The position numbers were made by a program, and so were the translations under genes. Under the pieces are notes generated by a model. That model had not been told where the DNA came from. It made no database searches and saw nothing but the letters and a program-made list of their open reading frames with translations. A stretch of 64,000 nt of DNA from Amycolatopsis australiensis (GTDB lineage Bacteria > Actinomycetota > Actinomycetes > Mycobacteriales > Pseudonocardiaceae), in assembly GCF_900119165.1 (NCBI RefSeq), contig NZ_FPJG01000006.1:5022001-5086000 (forward strand), written 5' to 3'. Within the stretch, counting starts at the first letter, position 1; each line of letters begins with the position of its first letter. Shown piece after piece: positions 58,729-64,000 of the stretch.

Positions 58729-59376
58729 GTGAGCAGCCCCGATGAACCGAGCCCCGTCCGCGTCCTGCTCGTGGAGGACCACGACATGGTGGCCGAGGCG
58801 CTGCAGCTCGCCCTCGACCGCGCCGATGGCATCACCGTGGTCGGCCGTGCCCGGTCGCGGGCCGAAGCCGTCGCGGACGCGCGCGAACACCACCCGGACG
58901 TCGTCGTGCTGGACCGGCGCCTCGCCGACGGGGACGCCCTCGGCGTCATCGCCGAACTCGGCTCCGGCGGCGCGCGCGTGCTGGTGCTGACCGGGGACGC
59001 GACGCCGTCGGTCGCCGTGCAGGTCGCGAAGGCCGGCGGGGCCGGTCTGCTGCTCAAGTCCTCGCACCTCGGCGTGCTGGAGTCGGCCGTGCGCGACGTC
59101 GCCGCGGGCGGTGTCGTCTTCGATCCCGAGCTGCTGCCCGAGATCTTCGACCGGCTCACCGGCCGGGTGCCGGGCCGTGGCGCCGAGCTGACCGCGCGCG
59201 AGCGCGAAACCCTCGACCTGCTCGCGGAAGGCGCCAGCACCGAGGAGATCGGCCGCCGCCTCGGCGTTTCCCGCAACACCACGCGCAACCACGTGCAGCG
59301 TGTGCTGGAAAAGCTCGGCGCGCGGTCGAAGCTGGAAGCCGTCGCCGTGGCACGCCGGGAGGGCCTGCTCGGCTGA
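58729..59376 (+). CDS. LuxR/NarL-family response regulator
   Basis: 215 residues. Receiver domain 10-125 with phospho-acceptor Asp62 (VVVLDRRLADGD) and conserved Lys in LLLKSS; LuxR-type HTH at about 150-210 (LTARERETLDLLAEGASTEEIGRRLGVSRNTTRNHVQRVLEKLGARSKLEAV). The GTG start follows GAGGGA. A cognate kinase is not adjacent in an operon, though the PAS kinase at 59901 is a candidate. Confidence 0.9.
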   Translation: MSSPDEPSPVRVLLVEDHDMVAEALQLALDRADGITVVGRARSRAEAVADAREHHPDVVVLDRRLADGDALGVIAELGSGGARVLVLTGDATPSVAVQVAKAGGAGLLLKSSHLGVLESAVRDVAAGGVVFDPELLPEIFDRLTGRVPGRGAELTARERETLDLLAEGASTEEIGRRLGVSRNTTRNHVQRVLEKLGARSKLEAVAVARREGLLG

Positions 59377-59448
59377 TGCAGCTGCACCAGCCCCGCGGCC
59401 CCGGTTTGCATCTCGTCGCGCGCGACGCCGCCGGGCACGCTGGACGCC

Positions 59449-59847
59449 GTGGAGATCCCGGCACCCCTGACCGCCGAATGCCCGCTGACCGACCTGGCCG
59501 GCGGCCTGTCCGTCGTGCGTCGCTTCGCCCGGGTCACCTTGCTGGCGTGGGCGAGCGGTGCCGACGTCGATGACGCGCTGCTGGTCGTCACCGAACTCGC
59601 GACCAACGCCCTGCGGCACGCCGGCGGCCGTCCCGTCCTCCGGCTGAGCGTCGGGGCCGGTCACGTCCGCATCGAGGTGTTCGACGACGAGCCGGCGCTG
59701 CCGGTGCGGCGGCGGCCCGGCGCCGACGGCGGCTGGGGGCTGGCGCTCGTCGAGCGGCTGTCCCTCGCCTGGGGCACCGCACGCCACGGGGTGGGGAAGG
59801 TGGTGTGGTGCGCGCTGTCCGCACCGTCGGCCGAGCTCGCCGGCTGA
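59449..59847 (+). CDS. Anti-sigma-type GHKL ATPase
   Basis: 132 residues of the RsbW/SpoIIAB-like HATPase_c_2 family: N-box VVTELATNALRHAGG, G1-like IEVFDDEPALP, and GGWGLALVERLSLAWG. Acts as a serine kinase or anti-sigma switch, often with STAS proteins; the STAS protein at 61665 is a possible partner. GTG start; no sigma gene is adjacent. Confidence 0.8.
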   Translation: MEIPAPLTAECPLTDLAGGLSVVRRFARVTLLAWASGADVDDALLVVTELATNALRHAGGRPVLRLSVGAGHVRIEVFDDEPALPVRRRPGADGGWGLALVERLSLAWGTARHGVGKVVWCALSAPSAELAG

Positions 59848-59900
59848 GGTCCACGCGCCCGTGCTGTGCCGGAGCGCCGCTCATCCGGCAGAGTTGGCGC

Positions 59901-61286
59901 ATGGAAGACCACGGGATCGTGACGCTGGACCCGCAGGGCCGCGTGGCGAGCTGGACCGCGGAGGCCGGGCGCATCGGCGGGTGGTCCGCGGCGGAGATCG
60001 TCGGCCGCCCCTTCTCGGTGTTCTACCCGCCGGACGACGTCGCGGCCGGGAAACCCGGCCGCGAGCTGGCGATCGCCGCCGAACGAGGCCGGTTCGCGGA
60101 CGAGGGCTGGCGGGTCCGCAAGGACGGCAGCCGGTTCTGGGCCGAGGTGGAGATCACGGCGTTGTTCGACGGGCAGCAGCGGCTGCTGGGGTTCGGGAAG
60201 GTCACCCGGGACATGACCAAACGACGTGACGCGGAAGAGGCCCTGCGCCTGAGCGAAGAACGGTTCCGACTGCTGGTGCACAGCGTGCAGGACTACGGCA
60301 TCTTCATGCTCGACCCCGGTGGGCGGATTTCGAGCTGGAACGCCGGCGCCGAGCGGATCAAGGGCTGGACCGCGGACGAGGCCATCGGGCAGCACTTCTC
60401 GATGTTCTACCCGCCGGAGGACGTCGCCGCGGGGAAGCCCGACTGGGAGCTGGAGGTCGCCGCCGAGCAGGGGCGCCTGGAGGACGAAGGCTGGCGCGTG
60501 CGCAAGGACGGCAGCCGGTTCTGGGCGAACGTCGTGATCACGGCGTTGTTCGACGACCGGCACCGGCTGCAGGGCTTCGGGAAGGTCACCCGCGACATGA
60601 CCGAGCGGCGCAACGCCGAACAGGCCCTGCGCGAACGGCGGCGGCTGGTCGGCCACCTCGTCGACGCGCAGGAGGTCGAACGGCGCCGGATCGCCTGGGA
60701 CGTCCACGACGAGTCGATCCAGTCCATGGTGGCCGTCGGCATGCGCCTGCAGCTGCTCGCCTCCCGGCTGCCGGAGCCGCACGCGAGCGCCGTCGCGGGG
60801 CTCGACGAGTCGGTGCAGGCCGCCATCGGCAGGCTGCGCGGCCTGGTGTCCCGGCTGCGGCCGCCGGAGCTGGACCGGCACGGCCTGGTGGAGGCGGTGT
60901 CGGGCTACGTCGACGAGGTCGCGGGCCGGTGGGGCCTCGAGCATTCGGTGCACGACGAGCTGACCGCCGAGCCGTCGCCGGAGGCGGCGATCACCGTGTA
61001 CCGGATCTGCCAGGAGGCGCTGAGCAACGTCCACAAGCACGCCCGGGCCACCAGGGTCGACGTCCGGATGTCCACAGTGGACAACGGAACGCTGGTGCGG
61101 ATCACCGACGACGGCGTCGGCACGGCCTCCGACGACGCCGGCGCGGGCCACTTCGGGCTGGTCGAAATGCACGAGCGGGCCGAAGCGGCGCACGGCTGGC
61201 TGTCGGTGACGAGCACGCCGGGGCAGGGCACGGTCGTCGAGTTCTGGCTGCCGATGCTGCCCGACCTGACGGGACTCGAGCCGTGA
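59901..61286 (+). CDS. Tandem-PAS sensor histidine kinase (HisKA_3/LiaS type)
   Basis: 461 residues, no membrane segment. Two PAS domains, about 1-115 and 125-245, are strikingly alike (FYPP[DE]DVAAGKP, DEGWRVRKDGSRFWA, LxGFGKVTRDMT). A HisKA_3 dimerisation helix carries His269 (RRRIAWDVHDESIQSM), and the ATPase domain has QEALSNVHKHARAT and ITDDGVG. Cytosolic ligand or redox sensing is likely. ATG at 59901; its ribosome binding site is weak. The stop overlaps the next gene by 4 bp. Confidence 0.9.
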   Translation: MEDHGIVTLDPQGRVASWTAEAGRIGGWSAAEIVGRPFSVFYPPDDVAAGKPGRELAIAAERGRFADEGWRVRKDGSRFWAEVEITALFDGQQRLLGFGKVTRDMTKRRDAEEALRLSEERFRLLVHSVQDYGIFMLDPGGRISSWNAGAERIKGWTADEAIGQHFSMFYPPEDVAAGKPDWELEVAAEQGRLEDEGWRVRKDGSRFWANVVITALFDDRHRLQGFGKVTRDMTERRNAEQALRERRRLVGHLVDAQEVERRRIAWDVHDESIQSMVAVGMRLQLLASRLPEPHASAVAGLDESVQAAIGRLRGLVSRLRPPELDRHGLVEAVSGYVDEVAGRWGLEHSVHDELTAEPSPEAAITVYRICQEALSNVHKHARATRVDVRMSTVDNGTLVRITDDGVGTASDDAGAGHFGLVEMHERAEAAHGWLSVTSTPGQGTVVEFWLPMLPDLTGLEP

Positions 61287-61657
61287 CCGAGGTGCGGGTG
61301 CTGATCTCCGACGACGACGCGATGATCCGCGACGTCCTCAAGGAGGTCCTGGATTCCGAGGCCGACATCGCCGTGGTCGCCGTCGCGGGCGACGCCGACG
61401 AGGCGATCCGGCTGGCCGAGCGGCACCGGCCCGAGGTCGCGGTGCTCGACGTGCGGATGCCGGGCGGCGGAGGAGCCCGGGCCGCGCGCGAGATCGCCCG
61501 GCGCAGCCCGGGCACCGCGATCCTGGCTTTCTCCGCCTACGCCGACCGGGCCTCGATGGCCGGGCTGGCCGCGGCCGGTGTCACCGAGTACCTGGTGAAG
61601 GGCGTGCCGAACACGGCGATCGTCGACGCCGTCCGCCGGCTGGGGCACGCGTCGTAG
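61283..61657 (+). CDS. Receiver-only response regulator
   Basis: 124 residues with a single receiver domain: acidic pair VLISDDDAMIRD, phospho-acceptor Asp56 (VAVLDVRMPGGGG), and Lys in YLVKGVP. It lacks the NarL-type DNA-binding domain normally paired with HisKA_3 kinases. The GTG overlaps the kinase stop (GTGA), so they form a two-component pair with no obvious DNA output. Confidence 0.88.
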   Translation: MTEVRVLISDDDAMIRDVLKEVLDSEADIAVVAVAGDADEAIRLAERHRPEVAVLDVRMPGGGGARAAREIARRSPGTAILAFSAYADRASMAGLAAAGVTEYLVKGVPNTAIVDAVRRLGHAS

Positions 61658-61664
61658 CGAGCGC

Positions 61665-62057
61665 TCAGCCCGCCATCCGGGCGTTCACGACCCGGTCGAA
61701 GTCCGTCGGCAGCAGCGCGAACAGCCGCCGCACGGCGCGTGACCGCCCGGGTTCGACCACCAGGTGCGCGCCGGAGGCGTCGGCGAGCAGCTGCGCGCGC
61801 AGCAGCGAATTCAGCCCGGCGACGGAGAAGAACGTGACACCGGACAGGTCGATGACGATCTCCTCGGCGTTCCCGCGGATGCGGGACCGCAGGACCTCGT
61901 CGAGCCGGCGGGCGGTGCTCAGGTCGACCTCGCCGCTCACCCGCACGCGGACGGTGTGCGGAGCGGGCCGAAGGACCCGCAGGGTCATGTGACCGCCGGC
62001 GTCCACCCAGGCGGGAACGGTGAGCGCGTGGTCGGCCGGGCGAGGTTGAGGAACCAT
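61665..62057 (-). CDS. STAS-domain anti-sigma factor antagonist
   Basis: 130 residues. STAS core VRVRVSGEVDLSTARRLDEVLRSRI and IVIDLSGVTFFSVAGLNSLLRAQLLA, with the regulatory serine in FFSVAG. A proline-rich lead of about 25 residues precedes it. The ATG at 62057 is chosen because AAAGGG lies 10 bp upstream; GTG at 62066 overlaps that site. It converges on the receiver gene. Confidence 0.82.
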   Translation of the reverse strand: MVPQPRPADHALTVPAWVDAGGHMTLRVLRPAPHTVRVRVSGEVDLSTARRLDEVLRSRIRGNAEEIVIDLSGVTFFSVAGLNSLLRAQLLADASGAHLVVEPGRSRAVRRLFALLPTDFDRVVNARMAG

Positions 62058-62189
62058 CGCGGGCACACCCTTTCGTCAGGCAGCGGGGGCGGGCCGGACG
62101 TGGTCGGAAAGCGCCTCGGCGAGGCAGCGTGCCGGCCCGGGCGCGGAACGTCCGGCAGCGGCTGACGGCTCAACCGTGAGCCTTCAGCA

Positions 62190-62205
62190 TAGTGCATCTG
62201 CACTA
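62190..62205. promoter_or_regulatory. Palindromic operator candidate between STAS and DUF4326 genes
   Basis: TAGTGCATCTGCACTA: two perfect 7-bp arms with a 2-bp centre, in the divergent gap. Likely a site for a dimeric repressor not encoded here. Confidence 0.5.
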
Positions 62206-62295
62206 GCCAGACCACCGGGCATGTCCGCTGGGCCTTCCCGGCCGCCTGGCGGACGCCCGCCGGGCGCGCCAGGCTGGTCGCGGAAAGGAGCACGC

Positions 62296-62604
62296 ATGCC
62301 CACCACCGTCGTCAACCTGAAGGGCCATCGCGACGACCCGGACTACGCCGACGTGGTCTACGTCGGGCGGCCCATGCACCGCGGCGGCTGGCACCTCGCG
62401 GGTTCGAAGCTCGCCAGCCCGTTCCGGCCGGGCCCGGACGGCAGCCGCGAGGAGGTCCTCGCCAAGTACCGCGAATACCTGCTCTCGCGGCCGGACCTGC
62501 TCGCTCTCGTGCCCGAGCTGCGCGGCAAGCGGCTCGGCTGCTGGTGCGTGCCGGAACCGTGTCACGCCCAGGTGATCGCGGACATCGCGGATCACGGGCC
62601 GTAA
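62296..62604 (+). CDS. DUF4326 domain protein
   Basis: 102 residues. It matches DUF4326: VVNLKGHRDD..., VYVGRP, SPFRPG, and the terminal LGCWCVPEPCHAQVIADIA with Cys/His residues suited to metal binding. Function unknown. AAAGGAG precedes the ATG. Confidence 0.85.
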   Translation: MPTTVVNLKGHRDDPDYADVVYVGRPMHRGGWHLAGSKLASPFRPGPDGSREEVLAKYREYLLSRPDLLALVPELRGKRLGCWCVPEPCHAQVIADIADHGP

Positions 62605-62656
62605 CGAACCGCACCCCCTGCGCGAGTAACCTGGCGACACGAGGGGGTGATCGACG

Positions 62657-64000
62657 GTGCCCGCGCGACGACACGGCGGCTTCGACCAGGCCGAGCTGCC
62701 GGAAGCGCACCGGATCCGGTGGTGGCTCGCGGCGGTCACGGCCGGGCTCGTCGCGGCCGGGTTCGCCGTCGTGCCGTACCTGCCGTTCTTCCAGAGCTGG
62801 ACGTTCGTCCGCGACCCGAAGGTCGCCGGTGTCATCACCTGGACGGTCCTGCAGACGTCGGTCGTGCTCGTGTCCGCGGTGCTGACGCTGTACTTCGTCG
62901 GCCGTGCCCGCCTGGAAACCGCCGCCTTCCGGGCCAACCAGATCGATATCCGGCTCTTCGCCGACGAACGCCCGGAAAGCAGCCACGACCGCGAGATCGA
63001 CTCCGCCGTCGAGCTGACCGCCGCGTTCAAGCGGATCCTCAACGACTCGCGGCTGTACACGCCGACGCCGGTGCCCGGCGTCGGCAGCTCGTACGACTTC
63101 ATCCAGATCGTCGAACACGCCGGCGACTCGGCGGACGGCTGGTGGAAGGCCGCCACCAAGCTGATCCGGCTCGCGCAGCCGCCCGCCGCGTTCACCGTCA
63201 CCGGCACCGTCCGGCCGGGCAACACGGCCGGCCGCCACCAGCTCATCCTCGAGCTCGTCCGCGTCCCGCGCTTCGCCGCCGGCCCGATGGTGATCGAGGA
63301 CGAGAACTGGCCCCGCGTGCTGCACCGCGCGGCGAACGCGGTGGCCGCGCTGGTCATCCCGCGCAGCGCCTACGTCCGCACGAACATCCACTGGGCCGCG
63401 TGGCGCGACGCGAAGATCCCGTACGAGCTGTTCGACGCCTACCAGCGCGCCAACCACTTCGTCTCCCACCGCCGCTACGACGAGGCCCTCGCCGAGTACT
63501 ACCGGGCGGTCAGCCACGATCCGTCGAACGTCTACATCAGACTGGAGATCGCCGCGCTGCAGGAGCAGCTCGACCTGCACCTCGACGCGCTCGCCACGTA
63601 CGACGACGTGATCACCGTCTGCAGCCGGGGCCACCCGGAGCTGGCCCGCTGGTGGATCGGGCCGGACTTCGCGCGCCGGCCCCGCCACGCCGGCCGCGGC
63701 CGCGACGTCGCCCTGCTGATCGCCCGCTACCGGCACGCGCTCGTCCTCGGGCACGGCGACTCCGTGGCCGGCTCCTGGTGGGTCCGGCGCACGACCGCGG
63801 GCGCGCCGGGGGACGCGCGGGCGCAGCGGCGCGCCGAGCTGCGGGCGGCGCTGGAGCTGCGCTTCCGCCGGTACGTCGACCTCGACGTGCGGATCCGGCC
63901 GGAGGCGATGCCGCGCGAGGAACGGCTGCAGCTGCACCGCCGCGTGCTGCGCGTCCCGGCCGAGGAACTCGTCGTCCACGAGGCGACGCCGGAGCAGCTC
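62657..64000 (+). CDS. Membrane protein with TPR-like region (3' end outside window)
   Basis: 448 residues visible, frame open to the window end. Two transmembrane helices near residues 24-40 and 57-80 are followed by a cytoplasmic region and a TPR-like helical repeat about 265-325 (NHFVSHRRYDEALAEYYRAVSHDPSNVYIRLEIAALQEQ). I do not recognise the family. The GTG at 62657 follows GAGGGGG. Confidence 0.7.
   Translation, partial: MPARRHGGFDQAELPEAHRIRWWLAAVTAGLVAAGFAVVPYLPFFQSWTFVRDPKVAGVITWTVLQTSVVLVSAVLTLYFVGRARLETAAFRANQIDIRLFADERPESSHDREIDSAVELTAAFKRILNDSRLYTPTPVPGVGSSYDFIQIVEHAGDSADGWWKAATKLIRLAQPPAAFTVTGTVRPGNTAGRHQLILELVRVPRFAAGPMVIEDENWPRVLHRAANAVAALVIPRSAYVRTNIHWAAWRDAKIPYELFDAYQRANHFVSHRRYDEALAEYYRAVSHDPSNVYIRLEIAALQEQLDLHLDALATYDDVITVCSRGHPELARWWIGPDFARRPRHAGRGRDVALLIARYRHALVLGHGDSVAGSWWVRRTTAGAPGDARAQRRAELRAALELRFRRYVDLDVRIRPEAMPREERLQLHRRVLRVPAEELVVHEATPEQL

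Overview
The window is very GC-rich, uses GTG starts freely, and packs genes tightly with many 4-bp ATGA/GTGA overlaps. It carries actinobacterial families (F420-dependent luciferase-like enzymes, DUF3040/DUF3618/DUF4235/DUF6292, GAF-ANTAR regulators, split LigD, UdgX). The best inference is a chromosomal segment of a soil actinomycete, most likely a Pseudonocardiaceae member such as Amycolatopsis. I see no tRNA, rRNA, CRISPR array, phage or insertion sequence.

Region 1 (about 1-19.2 kb) looks like a general-stress and DNA-repair island. It holds a SigB/SigF-type sigma factor with an upstream RsbW-like anti-sigma kinase, STAS antagonists, two GAF-ANTAR proteins, small envelope proteins, a hemerythrin, a CYTH-CHAD protein, an F420-dependent dehydrogenase, cytochrome oxidase subunit I, and an NHEJ set (Ku, separate LigD ligase and LigD polymerase, then UdgX). 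At least fourteen upstream regions, including that of the sigma/anti-sigma pair, carry a GNNT-N14-16-GGGTAN promoter. This suggests most of the island answers to the sigma factor encoded in it.

Region 2 (about 19.3-46.7 kb) is a cellulose-utilisation locus. It contains a cellobiose ABC transporter (cebE, cebF, cebG) with a GH1 beta-glucosidase, a divergent LacI regulator of CebR/CelR type, and secreted enzymes: GH48, GH5 (E1-like), GH6, AA10 LPMO, a Cip1-like protein, a second GH5 and GH74. The last seven each carry a CBM2. A second, orphan cebE-like binding protein sits beside a second LacI protein with a roughly 125-residue low-complexity insert. Perfect or one-mismatch copies of TGGGAGCGCTCCCA occur at seven promoters, 5-10 bp after the -10 hexamer, and a weaker copy precedes cebR. 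The layout implies one cellobiose-derepressed regulon. It lacks an ATPase gene, as expected if a shared MsiK serves the importer. An IlvD/Edd dehydratase, an AGE-family epimerase and an aldo/keto reductase are interleaved.

Region 3 (about 46.7-58.6 kb) is mixed metabolism: a sugar-porter MFS protein, an F420-type LLM enzyme behind a KstR-like box, and metH preceded by a well-formed S-adenosylhomocysteine riboswitch whose alternative hairpin would mask the metH ribosome binding site. It also has an FAD monooxygenase, a secreted PI-PLC-type protein with an inserted repeat domain, an MFS transporter, cutA, an RraA-like protein and a DUF6292 protein.

Region 4 (about 58.7-64 kb) is regulatory: a LuxR-type response regulator, an anti-sigma-type ATPase, a tandem-PAS histidine kinase overlapping a receiver-only regulator, a STAS protein, a DUF4326 protein, and a membrane/TPR protein cut by the window end.
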